Source: Pseudomonadota bacterium
GTDB taxonomy: Bacteria > Pseudomonadota > Alphaproteobacteria > Acetobacterales > Acetobacteraceae
DNA: 64,000 nucleotides
Reading direction: 5' to 3'
NCBI GenBank assembly: GCA_021801255.1
Contig: JAJYYH010000036.1
Span: 62,001-126,000 of the forward strand
Shown here: positions 48,957 to 57,413 of the stretch, in pieces
Position numbering within the stretch: the first letter of the stretch is position 1
Layout: every line of letters starts with the position of its first letter
The notes under the pieces: generated by a model
The model's database searches: none
Told to the model about the DNA's origin: nothing
Seen by the model: the letters and a program-made list of their open reading frames with translations, nothing else
Position numbers and translations under genes: made by a program

Positions 48957-50792
48957 ATGGACGCGCTCGCCGTCTCCCTCCTCACCGGCCTGGCCGATGC
49001 CGCCTCGCTGTTTCTCGTGGCCTCCGGGCTCACGGTGATTTTCGGCGTCACCCGCGTGGTCAATTTCGCCCATGGCAGCCTCTATCTGCTCGGCGCCTAT
49101 ATCGGCTGGAGCCTGCTCACCCGGCTGCCGCACTCGCCGCTTGGCTTTCTGCTCGGGGCGCTCGCGACGATCATCGCGCTCGCGGTGATCGGGATGGCGC
49201 TTGAGATGGCCCTGCTGCGCCGGGTCTATCGCGTGCCCGAACTGTTTCAGTTGCTCGCGACGTTCGGCGTGGTGCTGATGGTCCAGGACATCGCGCAGTA
49301 TTTCTGGGGGGCAGAGGATCTGACTCTCCCCCGCCCGCCCTGGCTGCGCGCCTTCGTGCTCATCGGGAACCAGCGTTTTCCCCGCTTCGATCTCGTTATT
49401 ATCATCCTTTTCCCGCTGGTGTTCGGCGTGCTCTGGCTGTTGTTCCGGCGCACCCGCTGGGGGCGTCTGGTGCGCGCGGCGACCGAGGATCGCGAGATGG
49501 TGGCGGCCTTGGGCGTCGATCAGCGGCGGCTTTTCACCTCGGTCTTCGCGCTCGGGGCGGGATTGGCGGGGCTGGGCGGCGTGCTGGCGCTGCCCGATGC
49601 CTCGGCCAACCTGCAAATGGATCTCTCCAGCGTCACCGACGCCTTCGTGGTGGTTGTCGTGGGTGGGCTCGGCAGCCTGCCGGGGGCGGCGCTGGCGAGC
49701 CTGTTGATCGGCCTGCTGCAATCCTTCGGCATCATGCTGATCCCCCGCGCGACCCTGGCGCTGGTCTTCGTGGTGATGGCGGTGGTGCTCATCCTGCGCC
49801 CCAACGGGCTGCTCGGCCGCCCGATTTCGGGCAGCGGCGGCGGCACGCCGGCGCTGGTGCGCCCGGCACCGATGGCGCTCCGCGCGGCCGGCGGCGCGGC
49901 GCTCTGCGCGGCTCTCCTCGCGCCGTTCTATCTCGGCGATTACGCCCTCGCCATCGCCACCGAAATGCTGATCGCCATGCTGTTCGCGGCCAGCCTTCAT
50001 TTCATGATGGGGCCGGGGGGCATGGCGAGTTTCGGCCATGCCGCGTGGTTCGGCATCGGCGCCTATGCGAGCGCCTTCGCGGCCCACCTGCTGGCCGCGC
50101 CGATGCCGCTCGGCCTCGCCCTCGCCCCGCTCGCCGCCGGCGTTCTGGCCGTGGCCTTCGGCGCCTTCGTGGTGCGGCTCTCGGGCGTCTATCTCGCCAT
50201 GCTGACCCTCGCTTTTGCCGAAATCGCCTGGGCGATCGCTTTTCAGTGGGTCGATCTCACCGGCGGCGATAACGGCATTCTCGGCGTCTGGCCGGCACCC
50301 TGGGCCGCGGGGCCGCGCGGGTTCTACTGGCTGGCGCTCGGCGTTACGGTGGGCGGAACGCTAGCGCTTCGCCATCTGCTCGCGACGCCGTTCGGCTACA
50401 GCCTGCGCGGGGCGCGTGATTCGCGCCTGCGCGCCGAGGCGATCGGCATTCCCGCCGCCCGCATCCAGCTCGCCGCCTTCACCCTCGCCGGCGCCGCGGC
50501 GGGGCTGGCGGGCGGGCTCTATGCCTATGCCAAGGGCAGCGTTTTCCCGACCTATATCAGCCTCGGCCATTCCGTCGATGCGCTTCTCATGGTGCTGCTC
50601 GGCGGGGTGGCGACGATGAGCGGGCCGATCCTCGGCGCGCTGGCCTATACCGGGCTCTATGATCTCCTGCTGGCGGCGACCAGCCTGTGGCGGCTGGTGC
50701 TGGGGGCCGCGATCATCGTCTTGGTGCTGGCATTTCCCGAGGGCATCGCCGGCGCCATCCTGCGGCTCTGGACCCGCCTCCGCCCGGCATGA
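48957..50792 (+). CDS. Fused LivH-LivM ABC permease (system 2)
   Basis: A 611-residue membrane protein joining two permeases usually encoded separately. Residues about 1-290 are LivH-like (LADAASLFLVASGLTVIFGVTRVVNFAHGSLYLLGAYIGW; GGLGSLPGAALASLLIGLLQS) and residues about 305-611 LivM-like (MMGPGGMASFGHAAWFGIGAYASAFAAHLL; VYLAMLTLAFAEIAWAIAFQW; LLGGVATMSGPILGALAYTGLYDLL). The fusion fixes 1:1 stoichiometry. The ATG at 48957 lies 9 bases beyond the repeat. The ATPases follow. Confidence 0.88.
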   Translation: MDALAVSLLTGLADAASLFLVASGLTVIFGVTRVVNFAHGSLYLLGAYIGWSLLTRLPHSPLGFLLGALATIIALAVIGMALEMALLRRVYRVPELFQLLATFGVVLMVQDIAQYFWGAEDLTLPRPPWLRAFVLIGNQRFPRFDLVIIILFPLVFGVLWLLFRRTRWGRLVRAATEDREMVAALGVDQRRLFTSVFALGAGLAGLGGVLALPDASANLQMDLSSVTDAFVVVVVGGLGSLPGAALASLLIGLLQSFGIMLIPRATLALVFVVMAVVLILRPNGLLGRPISGSGGGTPALVRPAPMALRAAGGAALCAALLAPFYLGDYALAIATEMLIAMLFAASLHFMMGPGGMASFGHAAWFGIGAYASAFAAHLLAAPMPLGLALAPLAAGVLAVAFGAFVVRLSGVYLAMLTLAFAEIAWAIAFQWVDLTGGDNGILGVWPAPWAAGPRGFYWLALGVTVGGTLALRHLLATPFGYSLRGARDSRLRAEAIGIPAARIQLAAFTLAGAAAGLAGGLYAYAKGSVFPTYISLGHSVDALLMVLLGGVATMSGPILGALAYTGLYDLLLAATSLWRLVLGAAIIVLVLAFPEGIAGAILRLWTRLRPA

Positions 50793-50802
50793 AGCAGCCG
50801 CC

Positions 50803-51573
50803 GTGAAGTCACCGGGGCCGGTGTTGCTGGTGGAGAACCTCCACAAATCCTTCGGCGGCGTGGCCGCCGTCGCGGGGGTGAGCTTCGCCCTCGATGCCGG
50901 CGAGATGCTGGCGCTGATCGGCCCCAACGGGGCGGGCAAATCGACCTGTTTCAACATGCTGAGCGGCCAGATCCGCCCCGATTCCGGGGCGGTCATGCTC
51001 AATGGCGAGGCGGTGGGCGGGATGGCGCCCCGCGCCATCTGGCGGCGCGGCGTCGGGAGGACCTTCCAGATCACCGCGACCTTCGCCTCGATGACGGTGC
51101 GCGAGAACGTGCAGATGGCGCTTATTTCGCACCACCACCGCCTGTGGCGCAGCCTCCGCCCGGCGCGGCGGCTTTTCGTGGCCGAGGCCGAGGCGCTGCT
51201 CGGGCCCGTGGGCATGGCCGAGCAGGCCGAGCGGGCGGCGGGCGAATTGGCCTATGGCGATCTCAAGCGGCTCGAACTCGCGATCGCGCTCGCCCATGCG
51301 CCGCGGCTGCTGCTGATGGACGAGCCCACCGCCGGCATGGCGCCCGCCGAGCGCGGCGGGTTGATGGCGCTCGCCCGCCGGCTGGCCAACGCGCGCGACA
51401 TCGCCGTTTTATTCACCGAGCACGACATGGACGTGGTGTTCGGCATCGCCGACCGCATCCTGGTGCTCGATCGCGGGCGGCTGATCGCCGAGGGTAGCGG
51501 CGCCGAAATCCGTGCCGATCCCCGGGTCCGCGCGATCTATCTCGGCTCGGGCGAAACCAGCGGCGGGCATTGA
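50803..51573 (+). CDS. Liv-type ABC transporter ATPase, LivG family (system 2)
   Basis: About 256 residues. Walker A LIGPNGAGKSTCFNMLSG, GRTFQITATFASMTV (Q-loop), degenerate signature LAYGDLKRLELAIAL, Walker B LLLMDEPTAGM and switch FTEHDMDVVFG. The GTG at 50803 begins KSPGPVLLVENLHKSFGG, the expected LivG opening; the track ORF's N-terminus is antisense-like and rejected. It is 10 bases after the fused permease. Confidence 0.88.
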   Translation: MKSPGPVLLVENLHKSFGGVAAVAGVSFALDAGEMLALIGPNGAGKSTCFNMLSGQIRPDSGAVMLNGEAVGGMAPRAIWRRGVGRTFQITATFASMTVRENVQMALISHHHRLWRSLRPARRLFVAEAEALLGPVGMAEQAERAAGELAYGDLKRLELAIALAHAPRLLLMDEPTAGMAPAERGGLMALARRLANARDIAVLFTEHDMDVVFGIADRILVLDRGRLIAEGSGAEIRADPRVRAIYLGSGETSGGH

Positions 51574-51589
51574 GGGGCGAGGCTGGGGG

Positions 51590-52303
51590 ATGCTGGAAGT
51601 GGCGGGGCTTTGCAGTTTTTATGGGCGGGCGCAGATCCTGCGCGATATCGCGCTCGACTGCGCCGCGGGCGAGGTGCTCGTGCTGCTCGGGCGCAACGGC
51701 GCGGGCAAATCGACGACGCTGAAATCCCTCATCGGCCTGGTGCGCCCGCAGGCCGGCAGCATCCGTTTCGCCGGCGCCGAGATCGCGGGCGCCGAGCCGC
51801 ATCGCATCGCCCGCCTCGGCCTCGGCTACGTGCCCGAGGAGCGGCGGATTTTCACCACCCTCACGGTGGCGGAAAATCTCGACATCGGCCGCCAGCCGCC
51901 GCGCCCGGGCATTCGGCCCTGGACCCCGGCGCGGCTCTATGAGGTGTTTCCCAATCTCGGCGCCATGCCGGCGCGCATCGGCGGGCGGATGAGCGGGGGC
52001 GAGCAGCAGATGCTGGCGATCGCGCGCACCTTGATGGGCAATCCGCGTCTGATCCTGCTCGACGAGCCGAGCGAGGGACTGGCGCCGCTGATCGTCGAGC
52101 AGATGGCGGGCGCCATCGCCGCGCTCAAGCGCGAGGGGGTGGGCGTGGTGCTCGCCGAGCAGAACCTCTATTTCGCGCTTGGTCTCGCCGATCGCGCGGT
52201 TGTGATCGAAAAAGGCGCTGTGGTGTGGCAAGGAAGCGCCGCCGCGCTCGCCCACGACGAGGCCACGCGCCAGCGTTTTCTCGCCGTCGGCGCGGCATCC
52301 TGA
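51590..52303 (+). CDS. Liv-type ABC transporter ATPase, LivF family (system 2)
   Basis: A 237-residue ATPase. Walker A GRNGAGKSTTLKSLIGL, LGYVPEERRIFTTLTVAENL, signature MSGGEQQMLAIARTLMG, Walker B LILLDEPSEGLAP and LAEQNLYFALGLADRAVVIEKG are canonical for LivF. The ATG at 51590 follows a G-rich Shine-Dalgarno. It closes the operon that begins at 41113. A 56-bp gap leads to the next gene. Confidence 0.9.
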   Translation: MLEVAGLCSFYGRAQILRDIALDCAAGEVLVLLGRNGAGKSTTLKSLIGLVRPQAGSIRFAGAEIAGAEPHRIARLGLGYVPEERRIFTTLTVAENLDIGRQPPRPGIRPWTPARLYEVFPNLGAMPARIGGRMSGGEQQMLAIARTLMGNPRLILLDEPSEGLAPLIVEQMAGAIAALKREGVGVVLAEQNLYFALGLADRAVVIEKGAVVWQGSAAALAHDEATRQRFLAVGAAS

Positions 52304-52359
52304 CGAATTCTCAACCATTGCGCCGCTAGGCTGCGCAGGGCCTTTTCCGGGAGAAGTGC

Positions 52360-53790
52360 ATGGCGTTCCTGCTGGTTCTGCTCATGCTGCTGCTGGCCGC
52401 GATCGCCGCGCTCTACCTTCACGACCGTCGCCAGTCGCAACACACCATCCTCCGCAATTTCCCGGTGATCGGCCATTTCCGCTACTTCGCCGAGACCTGG
52501 GGCGATTATATGCGGCAATATCAATATCTTCCGGACTGGGTGGAGCGGCCGTTCAACCGGTTGGAGCGCGCCTGGGTCTATCGCTCGTCCAAGGGGGTTT
52601 CCAATCTGGTGAGCTTCGGCAGCGAGAACGTGCCGAGCTTCGTCTTCCGCAACGCCCCGTTTCCGGTGCTGGACAGCGAAAAACGCCCTTTCCCCGGCAA
52701 AACCATCGGCATCGCCGCCGGCCCCGGCGCCTGCCGCACCCCCTATGTGGCGAAAAGTTTTTTCAACATCTCGGGCATGAGCTACGGCGCGCTCAGCCAC
52801 GCCGCCGTCACCGCGCTCTCGCATGGCGCCCGCCTGGCCGGCGTCTGGATGGCGACCGGCGAGGGTGGGCTCGCGCCCTATCACCTCCAGGGCGGCGGCG
52901 ATCTGGTGATGCAGATCGGCACCGCGAAATATGGCGTGCGCGACGCCGAAGGCCGCCTGAGCGAGGCGCGCCTGCGCGAGATCGCGGCCATCGCCGCGGT
53001 GCGGATGTTCGAGGTCAAGCTCGCGCAAGGCGCCAAACCCGGCAAGGGCGGCATCCTGCCGGCCGCCAAGGTCACGCCCGAGATCGCCGAGATCCGCGGC
53101 ATCCCGGCGGGGGAGGACAGTATCAGCCCCAACCGTCACCTCGATATCGGCAATATCGCCGAGCTGGGCGCCTTCGTCGCGCGCCTCCGCGACATCACCG
53201 GCAAGCCGGTGGGGGTGAAATTCGTGCTCGGCGATCCCGCCTTTCTCGATGACTGGTTCGGCGATTGCGTGGCGCACCCCGAACACTGCCCCGATTATGT
53301 GCAGATCGACGGCGGCGAGGGCGGCACCGGCGCGGCACCGGCGCCCTTGGCCGATTATGTCGGCCTGCCGATCACCCAGGCGCTGCCCGAGGTAACGGCC
53401 GCGCGCGCGCGCCACGGCCTCACGACGCGGCTCCGCGTCGTTGCCGCGGGCAAGCTCGTCACCCCCGACAAGGTCGCCTGGGCACTCGCCATGGGCGCGG
53501 ATTTCGTGAGTTCGGCGCGCGGCTTCATGTTCTCGCTGGGCTGCATCCAGGCGATGAAATGCGGCTCCGGCCAGTGCCCGACCGGGGTGACAGCCTCCAA
53601 CCCCCGGCTTATCGCCGGGCTCGACCCCACGGACAAAGCGGTGCGCGTCGCCCGCTACGCAACCCGCCTGCAAGAGGAAGTGGCGATGATCGCCCATTCC
53701 TGCGGCGCCGCCGATGTCACGGGGCTGCGCCCCCATCACGTCACCGACATCGAAAAAGGCGTGGGCGGCTTCCGGGCCCCGGCGGAGTAG
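52360..53790 (+). CDS. FMN-binding glutamate synthase-family membrane-anchored protein
   Basis: A 476-residue protein with an N-terminal helix (LLVLLMLLLAAIAALYL), then a region of RxxxxxGIAAGPGACRTPYVAKSFFNISGMSYGALSHAAVTAL, HISPNRHLDIGNIAELGAFV-type (ISPNRHLDIGNIAELGAF), VQIDGGEGGTGAAPAPLADYVGLP and CIQAMKCGSGQCPTGVTASNPRL. This matches the FMN/Fe-S domain of glutamate synthase (GltB domain 2), without amidotransferase or GltD parts. True glutamate synthesis is unlikely; a ferredoxin-linked reductase role is possible. It may or may not belong to the preceding operon. Confidence 0.8.
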   Translation: MAFLLVLLMLLLAAIAALYLHDRRQSQHTILRNFPVIGHFRYFAETWGDYMRQYQYLPDWVERPFNRLERAWVYRSSKGVSNLVSFGSENVPSFVFRNAPFPVLDSEKRPFPGKTIGIAAGPGACRTPYVAKSFFNISGMSYGALSHAAVTALSHGARLAGVWMATGEGGLAPYHLQGGGDLVMQIGTAKYGVRDAEGRLSEARLREIAAIAAVRMFEVKLAQGAKPGKGGILPAAKVTPEIAEIRGIPAGEDSISPNRHLDIGNIAELGAFVARLRDITGKPVGVKFVLGDPAFLDDWFGDCVAHPEHCPDYVQIDGGEGGTGAAPAPLADYVGLPITQALPEVTAARARHGLTTRLRVVAAGKLVTPDKVAWALAMGADFVSSARGFMFSLGCIQAMKCGSGQCPTGVTASNPRLIAGLDPTDKAVRVARYATRLQEEVAMIAHSCGAADVTGLRPHHVTDIEKGVGGFRAPAE

Positions 53791-53802
53791 GGATAGGGAA
53801 GG

Positions 53803-53896
53803 GAAGGCGCCCCTCCCCCGGCAAGCCTCCAGGATGGGGGTCTGGGGCCTCAGGCCCCAGCGGGGTCGAGGGGCAGCGCCCCTCGCCTTGCCTTGC
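53803..53896 (+). repeat. Dispersed palindromic repeat, copy E
   Basis: Contains GGGGGTCTGGGGCCTCAGGCCCCAGCGGGGTC and GAGGGGCAGCGCCCCTC modules, matching the right half of copy C. It fills most of the 151-bp gap between the glutamate-synthase-like and ribbon-helix-helix genes. Termini are degenerate. Confidence 0.5.
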
Positions 53897-53941
53897 CTTC
53901 TCCCGTCGGCGGCGCAAGATTGTGCGTGAGGGAGCGCCACG

Positions 53942-54271
53942 ATGTGCCGTTTATTTCTCAGCCAGGATCCCGCCACCTATGCCGCCGAGACCCGGGCGCT
54001 GCGCCTGCATGGGCATGCGACCTCGCTCCGTCTCGAAGCGGCGTTCTGGGATATTCTCGAGGAAATCGCGGCGCGCGAGGGTCTTCCGCTGGTCCGCTTC
54101 ATTGCCGTGCTGCATGACGAGATTGTCGAGCGGTTGGGCGAGGTGCCGAATTTCGCCTCGTTCCTGCGCGTCACCTGCCTGCACTATCTCCGCCACCAGG
54201 ATCTACACGCCGCCCAACTCGCCGCGCGCGCCGAGGTAAATACGGAAAATCGGGAAAAAATGATAGCCTGA
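53942..54271 (+). CDS. Ribbon-helix-helix domain protein
   Basis: A 109-residue protein of the RHH_4 type: HGHATSLRLEAAFWDILEEIAAREGLPLVRFIAVLHDEI, a beta strand and two helices typical of small DNA-binding regulators, then NFASFLRVTCLHYLR. Such proteins are common in alphaproteobacteria, usually with unknown targets. It stands alone between a repeat and the cytochrome gene. DNA-binding is inferred from the fold only. Confidence 0.75.
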   Translation: MCRLFLSQDPATYAAETRALRLHGHATSLRLEAAFWDILEEIAAREGLPLVRFIAVLHDEIVERLGEVPNFASFLRVTCLHYLRHQDLHAAQLAARAEVNTENREKMIA

Positions 54272-54338
54272 TACTACCCCCCCGCCCGCGCGCCAGCCTA
54301 GTCTTGGCGCAATAAGTCTGACGGGAGGAAATTTGCCG

Positions 54339-54728
54339 ATGGCGCGGCTTCTGCGCACAGCGCTGCTATTTGCGGGGGTTTTGGCCCCACTCGCGGCGCG
54401 GGCGCAGATGACCTTGCCGGCGCCAGCGCCGATGGACGCCGCGAGCCTCTTTCGCACGCAATGCGGTACCTGCCACACGCTCGACCCCGCCGAGCCGATC
54501 CGTCAGGGGCCGCCGTTGCGCGGCGTGATCGGGCGCAAGGCGGGATCGGTCCCGGGATTCCACTATTCGCCGGGCTTTGCCACGGCCGGGTTCACCTGGG
54601 ATGCCAAGAAGCTCGATGCCTGGCTGACCGATCCGCAAGCCGTCATTCCCGGCGCGGTGATGCTCTACCACCAGCGCGACGCGGCGAAGCGCCAGGCGAT
54701 CATTGCATTTCTGGAGACCCAACACTGA
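54339..54728 (+). CDS. Secreted monohaem class I cytochrome c
   Basis: A 129-residue protein with a Sec signal (LLRTALLFAGVLAPLAARAQ) and one haem site, CGTCH (FRTQCGTCHTL), with GPPLRGVIGRKAGSVPGFHYSPGF and an axial-ligand Met candidate in GAVMLYHQ. The ATG at 54339 follows GGAGGAA at 8 bases; the track TTG six bases earlier is rejected. It is likely the electron acceptor for the GMC dehydrogenase encoded downstream. Overlaps the VOC gene (TGATG). Confidence 0.87.
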   Translation: MARLLRTALLFAGVLAPLAARAQMTLPAPAPMDAASLFRTQCGTCHTLDPAEPIRQGPPLRGVIGRKAGSVPGFHYSPGFATAGFTWDAKKLDAWLTDPQAVIPGAVMLYHQRDAAKRQAIIAFLETQH

Positions 54729-55123
54729 TGGCGAAAGCGATCCATACCATGATCCGCGTGCGCGACGAGGCGCGCGCGGTCGCATTCTATCGCGCGGCGT
54801 TTGGGTTGGATGTCGCGGAACGGCTGGTTTTTCCCGGCTTCACCTTGGTCTATCTGCGCAATGGGGAAGCGGATTTCGAGCTGGAACTCACCATCAACGC
54901 CGACCGGCACGAGCCCTATGAGCTCGGTGACGGCTATGGCCATCTCGCTTTCGTGGTTGACGATCTCGATGCCGAGCACCAGCGCTTTACCGCGGCCGGG
55001 TTCGCGCCGACGGCGGTGAAGGAGTTGCGGCAGGACGGGGCGCGGCGCGCGCGGTTCTGTTTTCTCACCGATCCCGACGGCTACCGCATCGAGGTGCTGG
55101 AGAAATTCGGCCGCTATCGTTGA
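54728..55123 (+). CDS. VOC-family protein (glyoxalase I-like)
   Basis: A 131-residue metalloenzyme-fold protein: MAKAIHTMIRVRDEARAVAFYRAAFGLDV, GHLAFVVDDLDAEHQRFTAAG, FCFLTDPDGYRIEVLEK. It closely follows glyoxalase I/lactoylglutathione lyase layout, with metal-ligand candidates H, E, H and E. Overlapping the cytochrome gene, it may detoxify an aldehyde or dicarbonyl produced by the nearby dehydrogenase; that is inference. Start ATG at 54728. Confidence 0.83.
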   Translation: MAKAIHTMIRVRDEARAVAFYRAAFGLDVAERLVFPGFTLVYLRNGEADFELELTINADRHEPYELGDGYGHLAFVVDDLDAEHQRFTAAGFAPTAVKELRQDGARRARFCFLTDPDGYRIEVLEKFGRYR

Positions 55124-55174
55124 AACGAGCGGCTGCGGCCGATCCGATCAAGAACATGCAAGGGAGGTTCCGAC

Positions 55175-55729
55175 ATGATGCGCCTCATCGATCGTCTTCC
55201 CCGCCTTGGCCGGCGGCGATTTCTGCGCGGCGGCGCTGGCGCCTTGCCAGCCGCGGCGCTGCTTGCGGGCGGCGTTGCGGTATCGGCCACGCGGGTCTGG
55301 GGGGAGGACGCCAAGGCCCTGAAACCGGGCAGCGCCGTGACCCTGGTGCGGGTCGCCCGCGATATCTATCCGCATGACCGGATCCCCGACATTTTTTACG
55401 CCCGCGCGGTGCTGATGCTCGATGCCGCGGCGGTCAGCGATAACACGCTCCGCGATCTGCTGGAGGAGGGCGTGATGCGGCTCGATGCCGATGCGCGCGA
55501 TCGTTTCCAGAGCCCCTATCTCGAGGTCGCGGGCGAGAGCGATCGCGTGGCGCTGCTTGAGGCCATTTCCGCCGGCGCCTTCTTCAAGAAGGTGCATGGC
55601 GCTCTCACCGTGTCGTTCTACAACCAGCACGAATTATGGCCGCGCTTCGGCTATGAGGGATCCTCCGCCGAATATGGTGGCTACCTCCATCGTGGCTTTG
55701 ACGATATCGACTGGCTGCCGAAATCCTGA
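55175..55729 (+). CDS. Gluconate 2-dehydrogenase subunit 3-like Tat protein
   Basis: A 184-residue protein with a clear Tat signal (LGRRRFLRGGAGALPAAALLAGGVAVSA) and the subunit-3 domain (VRVARDIYPHDRIPDIFYARAVLMLDA, GAFFKKVHGALTVSFYNQHELWPRFGYEGSSAEYGGYLHRGF). In gluconate- and related dehydrogenases this small subunit carries the FAD subunit across the membrane. AAGGGAGG precedes the ATG. The GMC gene begins 14 bases later. Confidence 0.85.
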   Translation: MMRLIDRLPRLGRRRFLRGGAGALPAAALLAGGVAVSATRVWGEDAKALKPGSAVTLVRVARDIYPHDRIPDIFYARAVLMLDAAAVSDNTLRDLLEEGVMRLDADARDRFQSPYLEVAGESDRVALLEAISAGAFFKKVHGALTVSFYNQHELWPRFGYEGSSAEYGGYLHRGFDDIDWLPKS

Positions 55730-55743
55730 GGGGGAGAACGACC

Positions 55744-57312
55744 ATGGCAAAATTCGATCACGACGACGACAGCCTGGCGGTGATCATCGGCTCCGGCGCC
55801 GGCGGCGGCACGCTGGGCAACGAGCTGGCGCAAAAAGGCATCAAGACGGTCATTCTCGAAGCCGGGCCGCGTTTCGAGATCGCTGATTTCGTCAACGATG
55901 AATGGCCGAGCTTCGCGCAGCTCGCCTGGACCGACATGCGCACCACCTCGGGCACCTGGCAGATCGCGCATGATTTTCCCAACCTTCCGGCCTGGATCGT
56001 CAAGGCGGTAGGCGGCACCTCGATCCACTGGGCGGGCGCCTCGCTCCGCTTCCGCGACTGGGAGTTCAAGACACGCACGGTTTACGGTCATGTCCCGGGC
56101 GCCAATCTTCTCGATTGGCCGATCAGCCTCGCCGAACTCGAGCCTTATTACGCCAAGGCCGAGTTCAAGATGGGCACGACCGGCACCAACGGCATTCCGC
56201 GGCTTCCCGGCAACAACAATTTCAAGGTGATGGCGGCCGGCGCGGCGCGGCTTGGCTACAAGGAAGTGCATACCGGCAACATGTCGATCAACAGCCAGCC
56301 GCGCGATGGCCGCGGCTCCTGCCAGCAAATCGGGTTTTGTTTCCAGGGCTGCAAATCGGGCGCCAAATGGTCAACGCTCTATACCGAAATCCCCAAGGGC
56401 GAGGCTACCGGCAATCTCGAGGTGCGCGAGAAATCCATGGTGTTGCGCATCGAGCACAATGACGCGGGCAAGGTGAACGCTGTCGTCTATATCGATGCCG
56501 ACGGCAATATGCGGCGCCAGAAGGCGCGCGTCGTGTGCGTTGCCTGCAATTCGCTGGAAAGCCCGCGCCTGCTGCTCAACAGCGCTTCGAGCAAATTTCC
56601 CGACGGGCTCGCCAACAGTTCCGGCCAGGTCGGGCGCAACTACATGCGCCACACCACGGCGAGCGTCTATGCCGCGTTCGATCGGCCGGTGCATATGTAT
56701 CGCGGCACCACCATGGCCGGGATCATCCGTGACGAGGGCCGCAACGATCCGACGCGGGGCTTCGTCGGCGGCTACGAGATGGAGACCATTTCGCTCGGCC
56801 TACCCTTCCTCGCGGCCTTCCTCAAACCCGGCGGCTGGGGGCGGAGCTTCACCAGCGGCGTCGATGATTTTTCCAACATGGCCGGCATGTGGATCATCGG
56901 CGAGGACATGCCACAGGAAACCAACCGCGTCACCCTCGATCCCGTCGCCAAGGACAAATTCGGTCTCCCCGTCGCGAGCGTGCATTTCGACGACCACCCG
57001 AACGATATCGCCATGCGCGAACACGGCTTCCGCCAGGGGGAGGCGGTCTATGAGGCGGTCGGCGCGACGCGAACCTTCCGCGTGCCGCCCTATCCGAGCA
57101 CCCATAATCTCGGCACCAACCGCATGAGCGAGAAGCCGCGCGACGGCGTCGTCAACAAATTCGGCCAGAGCCACGATATTCCGAACCTGTTCATCTCGGA
57201 TGGCAGCCAGTTCACCACCGGTGCCGGGGTCAATCCGACGCTTACCATCGTGACACTCGCGATCCGCCAAGCCGACAGCATCGCTGGAATGATGGGAAAG
57301 AACGAAATCTGA
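55744..57312 (+). CDS. GMC-family FAD-dependent dehydrogenase
   Basis: A 522-residue flavoprotein. The N-terminal FAD motif is VIIGSGAGGGTLGNELAQKG, with GGTSIHWAGASLRF, CFQGCKSGAKWSTLYTEI, and C-terminal PNLFISDGSQFTTGAGVNPTLTIVTLA (GMC C-domain). It lacks its own signal and is probably exported with the Tat subunit encoded upstream, then reduces the monohaem cytochrome in the periplasm. The substrate (a sugar, sugar acid or alcohol) is not determinable. A strong GC-rich hairpin follows the stop. Confidence 0.88.
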   Translation: MAKFDHDDDSLAVIIGSGAGGGTLGNELAQKGIKTVILEAGPRFEIADFVNDEWPSFAQLAWTDMRTTSGTWQIAHDFPNLPAWIVKAVGGTSIHWAGASLRFRDWEFKTRTVYGHVPGANLLDWPISLAELEPYYAKAEFKMGTTGTNGIPRLPGNNNFKVMAAGAARLGYKEVHTGNMSINSQPRDGRGSCQQIGFCFQGCKSGAKWSTLYTEIPKGEATGNLEVREKSMVLRIEHNDAGKVNAVVYIDADGNMRRQKARVVCVACNSLESPRLLLNSASSKFPDGLANSSGQVGRNYMRHTTASVYAAFDRPVHMYRGTTMAGIIRDEGRNDPTRGFVGGYEMETISLGLPFLAAFLKPGGWGRSFTSGVDDFSNMAGMWIIGEDMPQETNRVTLDPVAKDKFGLPVASVHFDDHPNDIAMREHGFRQGEAVYEAVGATRTFRVPPYPSTHNLGTNRMSEKPRDGVVNKFGQSHDIPNLFISDGSQFTTGAGVNPTLTIVTLAIRQADSIAGMMGKNEI

Positions 57313-57319
57313 GCCCGCT

Positions 57320-57346
57320 CCCGGCCGGCCTCGCGCGCCGGCCGGG
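57320..57346 (+). terminator. Terminator-like hairpin after the GMC gene
   Basis: CCCGGCCGGC and GCCGGCCGGG are perfect 10-bp arms around a 7-nt loop, 7 bases beyond the GMC stop. No T-run follows, so termination may need Rho or be incomplete. Confidence 0.5.
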
Positions 57347-57413
57347 GCGCCTGGTCTCTTGACTTGACCGCTCGCCCCCGTGCATCCCTCGGACCGTGAA
57401 GGGGCCATAGGGA

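Noticed and set aside
52168-53976. 602-residue minus-strand ORF opposite the glutamate-synthase-like gene
   Set aside because: Shadow of a conserved FMN protein; composition typical of antisense frames.
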